From positions 1 through 64,000 of the forward strand of contig NZ_JXTE01000033.1 of NCBI RefSeq assembly GCF_000972385.1: DNA of 64,000 nt, written 5' to 3'. The notes under the pieces were generated by a model. It searched no databases. It worked only from the letters and a program-made list of their open reading frames with translations, and was not told where the DNA came from. Of the stretch, positions 38,057 through 46,196 are shown in pieces. Made by a program: the position numbers and the translations under genes. This stretch comes from Streptomyces sp. WM6386 (GTDB lineage Bacteria > Actinomycetota > Actinomycetes > Streptomycetales > Streptomycetaceae). Within the stretch, counting starts at the first letter, position 1. The number at the start of each line of letters is the position of its first letter.

Positions 38057-38106
38057 GTGAGAGTGTCCTCTCACAAAGTATGAGAGTCAACTCTCATGAC
38101 TCTCAC
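38057..38106 (-). promoter_or_regulatory. operator-like inverted repeats before the ArsR gene
   Basis: The first site is GTGAGAG-TGTC-CTCTCAC (38057-38074), a perfect inverted repeat. The second is TGAGAGT-CA-ACTCTCA (38081-38096), also perfect. A further half site GACTCTCAC follows at 38098-38106. Their position right before the start codon fits autoregulation. Confidence 0.65.
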
Positions 38107-38195
38107 TGTTTCCCCAACTGCCCTTGCCCGCCACACTGGTTGCCGTCGAACCTGAGCACCGTTCACCTTCTGTCCTCTCCCGACCGGAGCCCCCC

Positions 38196-39515
38196 ATGAG
38201 AAGACTCCTCGGCACCCTCGCGGCCGCCGCGCTGGCCGTCACCGGCCTCGCGGGCACCGGCGCCACGCCCGCGGCCGCCGCGACCAGCGGCTCGTTCAAC
38301 GTGCTGACGTACAACGTCGCCGGCCTCCCGGAGGGCCTGAGTTCCGGCAACCCGGAGACCAACACCCCGCTGATCTCACCGAGGTTGGGGGCGTACGACA
38401 TCGTCAACGTCCAGGAGGACTTCAACTACCACGCGGCCCTGTACGCGGGCGACAACCACCCGTACCGCACCGCGACCAGCGGCGGTGTGCCCTTCGGCGA
38501 CGGTCTCAACACCCTCTCGGACTACGCCTTCGAGGACTTCGAGCGGGTGAAGTGGAACAACTGCACCGGCACCAACTGCCTGACACCGAAGGGCTTCTCG
38601 CTCGCCCGGGTGCGGCTCGCCGAGGGTGTCTTCGTCGACCTCTACAACGTCCACACCAACGCGGACGACACCGACGACGCGCTCGCCGCCCGGCGCGCCA
38701 ACGTCACGCAGCTGTCGAACTTCATCCAGGCGAACTCCTCGGGCAACGCGGTGATCGTCATGGGCGACACCAACACGCGCTACACCCGCGGCGGCGACAA
38801 CATCCGCACCCTCGCCGACGAGAACGGCCTCACGGACGCGTGGGTACAGCTGGCCAAGGGCGGTGTCCGGCCGCCGCAGGGTGCGGACGCGCTGCTCTGC
38901 CCGACGTCCGCGCCGCCGAACGGCTGCGAGGTGGTGGACAAGGTCCTCTACCGCGGCAGTGACCTGCTGTCCTTGGACGCCACCCGCTACAACAACGAGT
39001 GGTCCTCGTTCCTCGACCCGGCGGGCGCCAACCTCTCCGACCACTTCCCGCACACGGTCGACTTCTCGTACACCCTCGACTCCTCGCTGCGGGCGAGCGA
39101 CTTTCTCGGCGGTCCGCACGGCACGGCCTACAACGACGCCGACGACCTGCCCACCACGGTCTCCCCCCGCACGCTGACCCTCCGCGGCGGCTCCCGTCTC
39201 GACGCGATGTCCCTGACCCACGACGGCGGTACGACGCTGACCCACGGCGGCACGGGCGGCACCGCCTCGTCGCTGACCCTGGCGTCCGGTGAGCACCTCC
39301 GGTCCGTGAAGCTGACGCAGGGCCAGAAGGATGGTCGTACCAGGATCTTCTCGGCCGCCTTCACGACCGACAAGGGCCGCACCCTGTCCTCCGGTACGGC
39401 GACGTCCGACACGAAGACGTTCACGGCGCCCTCCGGCTGGCAGATCGTCGGATTCACCGGACGGTCGGGCGGCGAGATCGACAAGCTGGGCGTGCTGTAC
39501 GCACCGATCAGCTGA
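38196..39515 (+). CDS. secreted endonuclease/exonuclease/phosphatase protein with jacalin-like lectin
   Basis: The product is 439 residues. A signal peptide ends near ATPAAA/AT. The catalytic domain (about 40-300) has the EEP fold signature: NVLTYNVAGLPEG, VNVQEDF with the metal-binding glutamate, YNVHTNAD, IVMGDTNTRY and NLSDHFPHTVDF. This is close to secreted sphingomyelinase- or nuclease-like members. The last ~135 residues form a jacalin-like beta-prism lectin (GGPHGTAYNDADDL to GWQIVGFTGRSGGEIDKLGVLY) that probably binds mannose-type sugars. It would act outside the cell on a phosphodiester substrate at a glycan surface. The ATG at 38196 has GGAG before it. Confidence 0.82.
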   Translation: MRRLLGTLAAAALAVTGLAGTGATPAAAATSGSFNVLTYNVAGLPEGLSSGNPETNTPLISPRLGAYDIVNVQEDFNYHAALYAGDNHPYRTATSGGVPFGDGLNTLSDYAFEDFERVKWNNCTGTNCLTPKGFSLARVRLAEGVFVDLYNVHTNADDTDDALAARRANVTQLSNFIQANSSGNAVIVMGDTNTRYTRGGDNIRTLADENGLTDAWVQLAKGGVRPPQGADALLCPTSAPPNGCEVVDKVLYRGSDLLSLDATRYNNEWSSFLDPAGANLSDHFPHTVDFSYTLDSSLRASDFLGGPHGTAYNDADDLPTTVSPRTLTLRGGSRLDAMSLTHDGGTTLTHGGTGGTASSLTLASGEHLRSVKLTQGQKDGRTRIFSAAFTTDKGRTLSSGTATSDTKTFTAPSGWQIVGFTGRSGGEIDKLGVLYAPIS

Positions 39516-39536
39516 ACGCGGCTGTTCCGCACGGTC

Positions 39537-39569
39537 CGCCCGGCCGTCGGGATCCGCGTCGGCCGGGCG
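39537..39569. terminator. bidirectional terminator
   Basis: A perfect 10-bp stem (CGCCCGGCCG with CGGCCGGGCG) and a 13-base loop separate the convergent jacalin-tailed protein and VOC genes. Confidence 0.65.
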
Positions 39570-39601
39570 AACCGGCCGGCCGGTCTCGTCCGCAGGCCGT
39601 G

Positions 39602-40324
39602 CTAGCGGGGCGTCAGCACACAGAACTCGTTGCCGTCGGGGTCGATCATCGCGACCCGGCCGGACTCTGCGCGGTCGGCGTCGACGCGCTCGGCCCCGAG
39701 GGCGAGCAGACGCTCGACCTCTGTCCGCTGGTCACCGTCGGCGGGTGGCGCGAGGTCGAAGTGCAGTCGGTTCCGGCCGGTCTTCGGCGCGACCGGCGGC
39801 CCACCCCAGGTGATCTTCGTCCCGCCGTGCGGTGACTGGATCGCGGTCTCCTGGTCCTGGTCCCAGACCAGCGGCCAGACCAGCGCCTCGCTCCAGAAGT
39901 ACCCGACCGCCTGAGAACCGTCGCAGGCCAGGGCTCCGATGAACCCGGTGTCGGCGAGGAAGTTGTTGCCCGCCTCGATCACACAGAACTCGTTGCCGTC
40001 GGGGTCGGCGAGCACCACGTGCCCCTCCTCGGGGAGTTGGCCGACATCGATGTGGTGCGCGCCGAGTCGCAGCGCACGGTCCACCGTCTCCTGCTGTTGC
40101 TCCGGGAACGCGCTCGTCAGGTCGAAGTGCATCCGGTTCTGGCCGGCCTTCTCCTCCCGGGCCGGAAGGAACCGGAGCCGGAACCCGGGCTCATCGGCGG
40201 GCAACAGCGCGACTCCGTCGTGCGGATCGTCGACCAACTCCCGCCCCAGGAGACCGGCCCAGAATCCCGCGAGACGGCGTGGCTCACTCGCGTCGAAACA
40301 CATCGCGAACAGTTGACAAGTCAT
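39602..40324 (-). CDS. VOC family protein, two glyoxalase-like domains
   Basis: The product is 240 residues with two tandem VOC halves. Each ends in a DPDGNEFCV motif (ADPDGNEFCVIE and DPDGNEFCVLTPR), and each has a central NRMHFDL or NRLHFDL strand. The family includes glyoxalases, dioxygenases and drug-binding resistance proteins; metal ligands here are not the full glyoxalase set, so the role is open. The ATG at 40324 is taken; another ATG four codons upstream is equally possible. It is divergent from the TetR gene. Confidence 0.8.
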   Translation of the reverse strand: MTCQLFAMCFDASEPRRLAGFWAGLLGRELVDDPHDGVALLPADEPGFRLRFLPAREEKAGQNRMHFDLTSAFPEQQQETVDRALRLGAHHIDVGQLPEEGHVVLADPDGNEFCVIEAGNNFLADTGFIGALACDGSQAVGYFWSEALVWPLVWDQDQETAIQSPHGGTKITWGGPPVAPKTGRNRLHFDLAPPADGDQRTEVERLLALGAERVDADRAESGRVAMIDPDGNEFCVLTPR

Positions 40325-40460
40325 AGCCCCGCGCATCCCCGATCCGCTGCCCGACCACTGCCGACAGGACGCCTCGTCGGCCCCCGGGCCGGAAGCCTAG
40401 GGGCGAGCCGACGTCAGGCGCAGCCCAATATTCGACGGACCTTCATGCACTAGCATTCGA

Positions 40461-40496
40461 CCTAGATACCCTAGGTTTCTGGATACCCCAGGTTCC
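40461..40496 (+). promoter_or_regulatory. tandem operator-like repeats before the TetR gene
   Basis: CTAGATACCCTAGGTTT (40462-40478) and CTGGATACCCCAGGTTC (40479-40495) are direct repeats with a 17-bp period and 14 identical positions. The first contains the inverted repeat CCTAG-ATACC-CTAGG, and the second its near copy. They lie 22 bases before the TetR start, which fits autorepression, and could also affect the divergent VOC gene. Confidence 0.55.
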
Positions 40497-40517
40497 CCTT
40501 CGGCACCCCGGAGCCCC

Positions 40518-41102
40518 ATGGCCCGCGCAGGAATCACCCCCGACCGCCTCACCGCGGCCGCCGCCGACCTCGCCGACGAGGTCGGGTTCGAGAGCGTCAC
40601 CCTGTCCGCGCTGGCGCGCCACTTCGGGGTGAAGGACGCGAGTCTGTACTCGCACGTCAGGAATCTTCAGGAGCTGCGGACCCGTGTCGCGCTGCTCGCC
40701 GGGGACGAGATGATCGACCGGATCGCCGTCGCCGTGGCGGGCCGGGCCGGGAAGGACGCGCTGGCCGCGTTCGCCGGGGCCTACCGGGAGTACGCGCTGG
40801 AGCGCCCGGGGCGGTACGCCGCCACCCAGATCCGTGTCGACCAGGCCCTCGTCGCCGACTCCCCCGGCCTGCGCCGCACCGCCGAGATCACCTATGGCAT
40901 GCTCCGCGCCTACGGCCTCGAGGAACCCGACCTCACCGACGCCGTACGCCTGTTGCGCAGCACCTTCCACGGCTACTGCGCGCTGGAGGCGAGCGGCGGC
41001 TTCGGCGCCCCCCGTGACGTACAGAAGTCCTGGCAACGCGCCATCGACGCCCTGCACGTCCTGTTGCAGAACTGGCCCCGCGAGGAGAGCGAGGAAGAGT
41101 GA
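40518..41102 (+). CDS. TetR/AcrR family transcriptional regulator
   Basis: The product is 194 residues. The N-terminal helix-turn-helix is RLTAAAADLADEVGFESVTLSALARHFGVKDASLYSHVRNLQEL. The C-terminal domain (AYREYALERPGRYAATQ, FHGYCALEASGGFG) is of the WHG type. The stop overlaps the GTG start of the alpha/beta hydrolase gene (GTGA), so the two form an operon. The hydrolase substrate is a plausible class of inducer. Confidence 0.9.
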   Translation: MARAGITPDRLTAAAADLADEVGFESVTLSALARHFGVKDASLYSHVRNLQELRTRVALLAGDEMIDRIAVAVAGRAGKDALAAFAGAYREYALERPGRYAATQIRVDQALVADSPGLRRTAEITYGMLRAYGLEEPDLTDAVRLLRSTFHGYCALEASGGFGAPRDVQKSWQRAIDALHVLLQNWPREESEEE

Positions 41103-41926
41103 CCGACCTCTACTACGACATCCATGGCAGCGGGCCCGTGCTGCTGATCATCCCCGGCGGGGCGGGCCATCCCATGGGGCTCGGTCCGTTGACCGAGGCA
41201 CTCGCCGACCGGTTCACCGTCGTCGTCCTCGACCCCCTCGGCCTGGCCCACGGCCGGCTCGGCTCTCCCGTCGACGACCAGCGCGTCGAGGACTGGAGCG
41301 ACGGCGCCCGGCGGGTGCTCGACGGCGTCCTCGCCGACGGCGACACCGCGTTCGTCGTCGGCACCAGCGCCGGCGCCATCGTCGCCCTCGACCTGCTCGC
41401 CCGGCACCCGGAGCGGTTGCGGCATGTCATCGCGCACGAGCCGCCGTGTGTGGGCGTACTCCCGGACGGGCGCCGGCAGCGGGCCATGTTCCGGGAGGTC
41501 GTCGACACCTACCGGACAGCCGGGCTGCGAGCCGCCGCCGCGCGGATGACCGCCGGGCTCACCGACCAGCCGGGCCAGGTCGCGGCGGCATCCCTGACCG
41601 GTCAACCCCTCACCCGCGAAGAGGAGTTGGGCAACCCCTTGGCGCTCTCCCTGGCCCACGTCATCCTCCCCTTCACCTCCCACGACACCGATCTCACCGC
41701 CCTCGGCTCCGCACCCCTCACCCTCGCCGCCGGCACCGACTCGCGCGGCCATCTCCTGTACCGCACCGCGGAGTTCGTCGCCCGGCGGACCGGCGCAGCC
41801 TTCGCCGAGTTCCCCGGCGGACACCTCGGCGCCGCCCAGCACCCCGACGCCTTCGCCGAACGCCTCGTCGGCGTGGTGGGGTTCGGCGAACACGGTCACG
41901 ACAGGTCACCCACCGCGTCCGCGTAG
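41099..41926 (+). CDS. alpha/beta hydrolase
   Basis: The product is 275 residues. The oxyanion region is LLIIPGGAGHPMG, the nucleophile elbow VVGTSAGAIVAL (serine in GTSAG), the acid lies near AAGTDSRG and the histidine is in EFPGGHLGAAQHPD. It would hydrolyse an ester or similar bond in the cytoplasm; the substrate is unknown. Translation is coupled to the TetR gene by a GTGA overlap. Its 3' part carries one arm of a 25-base inverted repeat. Confidence 0.85.
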   Translation: MTDLYYDIHGSGPVLLIIPGGAGHPMGLGPLTEALADRFTVVVLDPLGLAHGRLGSPVDDQRVEDWSDGARRVLDGVLADGDTAFVVGTSAGAIVALDLLARHPERLRHVIAHEPPCVGVLPDGRRQRAMFREVVDTYRTAGLRAAAARMTAGLTDQPGQVAAASLTGQPLTREEELGNPLALSLAHVILPFTSHDTDLTALGSAPLTLAAGTDSRGHLLYRTAEFVARRTGAAFAEFPGGHLGAAQHPDAFAERLVGVVGFGEHGHDRSPTASA

Positions 41927-41956
41927 TACGTCGAACTCCGCGGTGCGGTACAGGAG
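41753..41956. repeat. 25-bp exact inverted repeat around the hydrolase 3' end
   Basis: Bases 41753-41777 inside the hydrolase gene are the exact reverse complement of 41932-41956 just after its stop. Flanks match further with single mismatches. The arms encode LLYRTAEF on the plus strand in the hydrolase and again on the minus strand in the 35-codon ORF. It may be an inverted partial duplication or a long-range RNA hairpin. Confidence 0.75.
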
Positions 41957-42013
41957 GTGGTCGGCGACCCGGCGGACCGCGTGGTGCGGGAGGCGTGTGG
42001 GTTCGACGCCCAT
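41906..42013 (-). CDS. 35-residue ORF, possible gene fragment
   Basis: The ORF starts MGVEPTRLPHHAVRRVADH and goes on LLYRTAEFDVLRGRGG. GGGGA lies eight bases before the ATG. LLYRTAEF is also present in the neighbouring alpha/beta hydrolase, encoded by the other arm of the inverted repeat. It is either a small protein or a remnant of an inverted duplication, and overlaps the hydrolase 3' end by 21 bases. Confidence 0.35.
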   Translation of the reverse strand: MGVEPTRLPHHAVRRVADHLLYRTAEFDVLRGRGG

Positions 42014-42035
42014 CGAAGTATCCCCGAGGGGCCCG

Positions 42036-42404
42036 CTACGCTCCGCGCTCCCCCGCACTGCGCTCCACACAGAACTCGTTCCCCTCCGGATCGGCCAGCA
42101 CCGCCCATCCCGTACCGTCCGGCTTGCGCCGGTCGTCGAAGAGCCTGGCGCCCAGGCCGAGCAGCCGCTCGACCTCCTGATCCCGGGTGCGGTCCTGCGG
42201 CTGGATGTCGAAGTGGATCCGGTTCTTGGCCGTCTTGGGCTCCGCGACGGTGACGAAGAGCAGACCCGCGGCCTCGATCAGCGCCTCCTCGTCGCCGGGG
42301 TGGTCGTCCTCGTGCAACGGCAGGCCAAGGACCTGGGACCAGAAGCCGGCGAGGGCGTAGGCGTCGGCGCAGTCGATCGTCGTGTGACGGATGGCGGAAG
42401 TCAT
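42036..42404 (-). CDS. VOC family (glyoxalase-like) protein
   Basis: The product is 122 residues, a single VOC domain. It starts MTSAIRHTTIDCADAYALAGFWSQVLG. The middle strand is NRIHFDIQPQDRTRDQEVERLL and the end is LADPEGNEFCVERS. Its pattern matches each half of the VOC protein at 39602. The function is not predictable from sequence. It is divergent from the secreted protein gene at 42505. Confidence 0.82.
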   Translation of the reverse strand: MTSAIRHTTIDCADAYALAGFWSQVLGLPLHEDDHPGDEEALIEAAGLLFVTVAEPKTAKNRIHFDIQPQDRTRDQEVERLLGLGARLFDDRRKPDGTGWAVLADPEGNEFCVERSAGERGA

Positions 42405-42504
42405 ACGGCGGATTCTTGTGCAGTGCCTTCGCAGAGATCAATGCGCTTGTCGAGGAGATCGACGCGCGCGGCAACCATTCCGTCGGCTGCGGCCACTTCA
42501 GAAC

Positions 42505-43896
42505 ATGACTTCTGCACCACGCACCACGCGCCACCGCCGAATCCGGGGCGCCCGCAAGCCACTGATCGCGGGGCTCGCCGCCACGGCCGCGCTCGTCGGC
42601 GCCTGGTACGCGACCGCCGGGGCGAGCACGGCCACCGGGCTCACCGTGTCCACCACCACGGTGTCCCTGTCCGCCAAGTTCCCCTATCTGTCGGCGGGTT
42701 ACAACAACAGCCGCGAGTGGACGCGCACCGCGACGGCGGCCGCCCCGAACGGCACCCTGCGGGTGGCCTGGCCCGCCTCCGACGGCATCCACGTCACCCC
42801 GCTGACGGCGGCCGGCAAGCGTTCGGGCTCGGACACGATCGTCAAGGGCGCCAAGGAGGTCGGCGGGCTGGTCGCGCACAACAACGGCTTCGCGCTGCTC
42901 ACCCGGGTCTCCGACACCAACAAGTGGAAGGAGACGGCGGCCGCGATCGTCCGCTACACGAACGGCAAGAAGACCTTCCAGACCAAGCTCACCGGCACCG
43001 CCACCAACGACACGTCCCCCACCCTCGACGGCCAGCTCACCTGGAACGGCACCAAGTACGGCGCCTACTTCGTGGTCCACGGCGCGGGCGGCTTCGCCGA
43101 CGGGCACTTCGGCGACAAGCTGTCGTACCTCAGCAGCACGGGCAAGAAGCTGAGCGGCGGCTGGAGTTGGGGCTGCAGCCACAACGAGGGCATCGCCCTG
43201 CACGCCGAGATGTCCGGCGCCTTCACCTCCCTCTGCTTCGACGACTGGCGCTCGGGCCTGTTCGTGTCCACCGGTATCGGCGCCCCCGACGTCGCGCCGG
43301 TCGTGCAGCGCGAGCAGTGCTGGGCGGGTTACTGCGGCGGTACGTTCCCGGGTCGTACGGGCGACCTGGTGAAGTCCGCCACCGGCCGCTACGCCACCGC
43401 GTTCGCCTCCCGCGGTGCCGCGTCGGCCAAGAAGAACCCCGACGACTCCAGCGGGCGCGGCTGGAGCGTCACGCCGAAGACCGGCACCCACCAGGTCGCC
43501 GTCGCGTTCATGAAGAACCGCAACTCCGGTCCCGGCAAGGCGGTCTACCTCTCCACCACCAAGGGCACGGACCACGTCAACGTCCGCCTCGCCCCGTACG
43601 GCAAGGACCGGCTCCTGCTCTCCTGGGAGTCGGTCAAGAACGCCACGTGCAAGGCCGGCACCTGCACCGGCACCTTCGCGGGCACCCATCTGCGGCTCAT
43701 CGACTGGAACGGCAAGTTCCAGGGCGCGGACAAGATCGTGAACACCCGGATCACCGGTGACATCGCGGTCCAGAAGGACTCCACGCTGACCTGGGCGTCC
43801 CTGCCCGTCACCCCGTCGTACGCATCCGCCCTCACCGGGGCGTCCCCGACGACCAAGACGCTGAAGATCAGCCGCCTGACCGTTCCTAAAGACTGA
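42505..43896 (+). CDS. secreted protein of unknown function, beta-propeller-like
   Basis: The product is 463 residues. A basic N-terminus and a hydrophobic helix (PLIAGLAATAALVGAWYATAGAS) form a signal peptide or anchor. The rest is beta-rich with repeats such as LVAHNNGFALLTRVSD, LTWNGTKYGAYFVVHG, HQVAVAFMKNR and RLLLSWESV, consistent with a propeller. Six cysteines (WGCSHNE, LCFDDW, QCWAGYC, TCKAGTC) may form disulfides. I do not recognise a named family. The start ATG at 42505 has no clear ribosome binding site. The 3' end overlaps the convergent TnpB-related gene by 11 bases. Confidence 0.6.
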   Translation: MTSAPRTTRHRRIRGARKPLIAGLAATAALVGAWYATAGASTATGLTVSTTTVSLSAKFPYLSAGYNNSREWTRTATAAAPNGTLRVAWPASDGIHVTPLTAAGKRSGSDTIVKGAKEVGGLVAHNNGFALLTRVSDTNKWKETAAAIVRYTNGKKTFQTKLTGTATNDTSPTLDGQLTWNGTKYGAYFVVHGAGGFADGHFGDKLSYLSSTGKKLSGGWSWGCSHNEGIALHAEMSGAFTSLCFDDWRSGLFVSTGIGAPDVAPVVQREQCWAGYCGGTFPGRTGDLVKSATGRYATAFASRGAASAKKNPDDSSGRGWSVTPKTGTHQVAVAFMKNRNSGPGKAVYLSTTKGTDHVNVRLAPYGKDRLLLSWESVKNATCKAGTCTGTFAGTHLRLIDWNGKFQGADKIVNTRITGDIAVQKDSTLTWASLPVTPSYASALTGASPTTKTLKISRLTVPKD

Positions 43897-45571
43897 GCGG
43901 GAGTGAGTCCTGTTGCCAGGATTCATGCTCAGCCGAACGCCCCGAACGGTGTTGGGCGTTCTGGTTGCCCGCATTCGCTCCGCGGTCCGGCGGCACGGAT
44001 CGGGTCCGTGGTCCGGGGACGGGAGGGCGGGGTCCCTCACGCCCGGGGGCACGCCGGTCGGCCTGGACGGTCCGATGCCCGTGCACATCGCGCTGGTGTG
44101 CACGGGGCGGTGCCGTCCGTCGCCGGATCGGGTGCCCCAGGGCGCGCCTTCCGATCGCCACGGCGGCAGCGTCGTGGCGAGTCGTCTTCCTGTTTTTGTG
44201 GGTGAGGGCCTTCTGCCAGTGCTGGGCGCCCCAGCGGCTGGTGTAGGCCGGGTCGACCGCGATGATCGTGATGCCGGTCTGGTCGGCCATGGAGGTCAGC
44301 CGGGCGCGGAGCCTGCCGGTGGGCATCCCGGAGATCAACTGGCGGAAGCGTTTGCGGAGGCCGTGCTTCTCGCGGGTCTTCTCGGCGCCGAAGTCCAGGT
44401 CCTCGACCGCGATGGCCTGCACGCCGCAGGTGCGGGCCCAGTTGAGCAGCCGGGTCAGGGCGTGGCGGACCTGAGCATCACGGTGATCGGCGCTACCCGT
44501 GAGGTCGTAGAAGAAGCGGCGCGGGGGGCCGGTCGGGTTGCCGTGGACGTCGAGGCGCCAGGCGGCCAGGTGGTCGGCGTTCATGTCGACGCCGATCACC
44601 CCGTGCGCGAGGGTGGCGGCGATCGAGACGGCCTGCACCACCGGGATCTGCCAGGACGCGGTCAGATACCAGCGGCCCCGGTCGACGTCGTAGTGGATGC
44701 GGTAGGCCACCGCCCGATTCGCCGCCACCCGGTCCGCCCACTCCTGCCCCCGGTGGGCAAAGCCGACCCGGCAGGCCAGGACGTACCGGCCGTGCGGAGC
44801 ATTGGCCAGATCAGTGAGCGGGGCCGGGAGTTTGATGCTGACCTCGCCGTCCGGGCTGGCGCGGATCGTCTCGTTCCCGAACCGCTTCCCCGACTCGCCG
44901 TCGGCCTGCAGGAACCAGCGCTCCGCCTCCCACCGCCGACGCCAGTCGCTCGCAGTCAACCCGGCGTCTGCCAGGTGGTGCCGAGTGCGGGCCAGCCGTT
45001 TCCCGCCCCGCACCACATGCACGACGCCGGCCTCGTGGTCTGCCCGCTCGCGCTCCAGCCGGTCTTCGAGGACGTGCAGGCAGCGGGCCTTGGCATGCCA
45101 CTCCCGCCTGCTGCGGTAGCCGCCCGGCGCGTGCTTCGAGCCCTTCGCGCCGACCGGCAGCGACAGCCGGTGCGCGATCGTGCGGATCCCCGCCTCAAGG
45201 GACTGGACGTGGGCGAGCTGGCCACGCCGGGCGAGCGCCCACTGATCAGGCGTGGCCTTGGTGAGTGAACCGGCCCACCTCGACGACGACACAGGCGTCA
45301 GACCCCTCTTACGCGCCGCCCACGTCTCCGCGGAATGCTCCAGCCCTTCCGCGCACCGCACCCTCAAGTCCCGCGAGGCGAGCGCACCGAGGTGCGCGCC
45401 GACCAGCGCGAGCACCGTCTCATCGGCGGGCGTGAGCTGTTTCAACCGGGTGCGGACCGCCACGCCCGAGGGGCAGGGCGCGACAAACGACGCCGCAAGC
45501 TCCCGCAACCCGCCCACCCCACACCCCCCATACAGCCCCTCGAAAACCCGCTCATCACACCCAACGAGCAC
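43886..45571 (-). CDS. TnpB-related (IS200/IS605 OrfB) protein without zinc ribbon
   Basis: The product is 561 residues. The RuvC-type nuclease residues are all visible: D329 in VIGVDMNADH, E390 in IAVEDLDF, and D467 in TRHDAAAVAIGRRALG. The CxxC...CxxC zinc ribbon that normally sits between the last two is absent; VDPAYTSRWGAQHW stands where VDP..TSQ.C..CG is expected. A conserved-looking C-terminal tail of about 85 residues ends QQDSLPLSL. No tnpA or terminal repeats are seen nearby. TnpB proteins are RNA-guided nucleases; whether this one is active is unknown. The GTG start is uncertain. The 3' end overlaps the neighbour by 11 bases. Confidence 0.85.
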   Translation of the reverse strand: MLVGCDERVFEGLYGGCGVGGLRELAASFVAPCPSGVAVRTRLKQLTPADETVLALVGAHLGALASRDLRVRCAEGLEHSAETWAARKRGLTPVSSSRWAGSLTKATPDQWALARRGQLAHVQSLEAGIRTIAHRLSLPVGAKGSKHAPGGYRSRREWHAKARCLHVLEDRLERERADHEAGVVHVVRGGKRLARTRHHLADAGLTASDWRRRWEAERWFLQADGESGKRFGNETIRASPDGEVSIKLPAPLTDLANAPHGRYVLACRVGFAHRGQEWADRVAANRAVAYRIHYDVDRGRWYLTASWQIPVVQAVSIAATLAHGVIGVDMNADHLAAWRLDVHGNPTGPPRRFFYDLTGSADHRDAQVRHALTRLLNWARTCGVQAIAVEDLDFGAEKTREKHGLRKRFRQLISGMPTGRLRARLTSMADQTGITIIAVDPAYTSRWGAQHWQKALTHKNRKTTRHDAAAVAIGRRALGHPIRRRTAPPRAHQRDVHGHRTVQADRRAPGREGPRPPVPGPRTRSVPPDRGANAGNQNAQHRSGRSAEHESWQQDSLPLSL

Positions 45572-45791
45572 TATCCGGAAAGGTCACATATTCGATGGAC
45601 GAACCCTGATTCCCCCCGGGACAGCAGCACTCAGCTGTCGGCCGGGAACCTCCACACTCACTCACACACGCCAGAAGGCACTCCTACTCAGTCAAACCCC
45701 AGCAGTTCCCAACCCCCTGACCGCGTACAACCACTTCCCCGTCCGGCGTGTCTCCCAGGTGCGATGCACGCGGACGGGGGAGGTCGGTGCG

Positions 45792-46196
45792 ATGTCCGGC
45801 GAACGGGTCAAGCGGTTCAAGCGGGATGTACAGCGTTTCTTCTGGCTTCCGCCGGACGTGTCGCGCCCGCCCGCCCCGCTGTGGCCCACCGTGCGGGTCT
45901 GGCTGTTCTGCCTGGCGGTCGGGGCGCTGTGCGCGGCTCTCGGCTGGGAGGAGGAGGGCCCCTTCGTGATGATGACGGTGGTGCTGCTGAGCCTGCTGGA
46001 CGACGTGTCCGAGGGGGTACGCCACGGCCGGCCCGCCTTCGTGGCCGCCCTGGCGTGCGGCTGGGGCGTGAACATGCTCGCCCGCGCCTCGGTGCCTTCC
46101 TCCGACTCGCTGTGGGGCGAGTACGGCGTCGATGCCCTGTGGACTCTCGTGGCCATGGCGACATTCGTCGCGGTCAGTCGGCTGCCCCGGCGGTGA
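45792..46196 (+). CDS. small membrane protein, unknown
   Basis: The product is 134 residues, starting MSGERVKRFKRDVQRFFWLPP. There are four hydrophobic segments (VWLFCLAVGALCAALGW, PFVMMTVVLLSLLDDV, PAFVAALACGWGVNML, ALWTLVAMATFVAVS). GGGAGG lies about nine bases upstream of the ATG. No family is recognised. The last 23 bases overlap the convergent LRV-repeat gene. The 220 bases before it include the upstream region of the TnpB-related gene. Confidence 0.6.
   Translation: MSGERVKRFKRDVQRFFWLPPDVSRPPAPLWPTVRVWLFCLAVGALCAALGWEEEGPFVMMTVVLLSLLDDVSEGVRHGRPAFVAALACGWGVNMLARASVPSSDSLWGEYGVDALWTLVAMATFVAVSRLPRR

Noticed and set aside
43886..45571. Complete IS200/IS605 insertion sequence
   Set aside because: There is no TnpA gene and no recognisable end structures, so only the TnpB-related gene is called.
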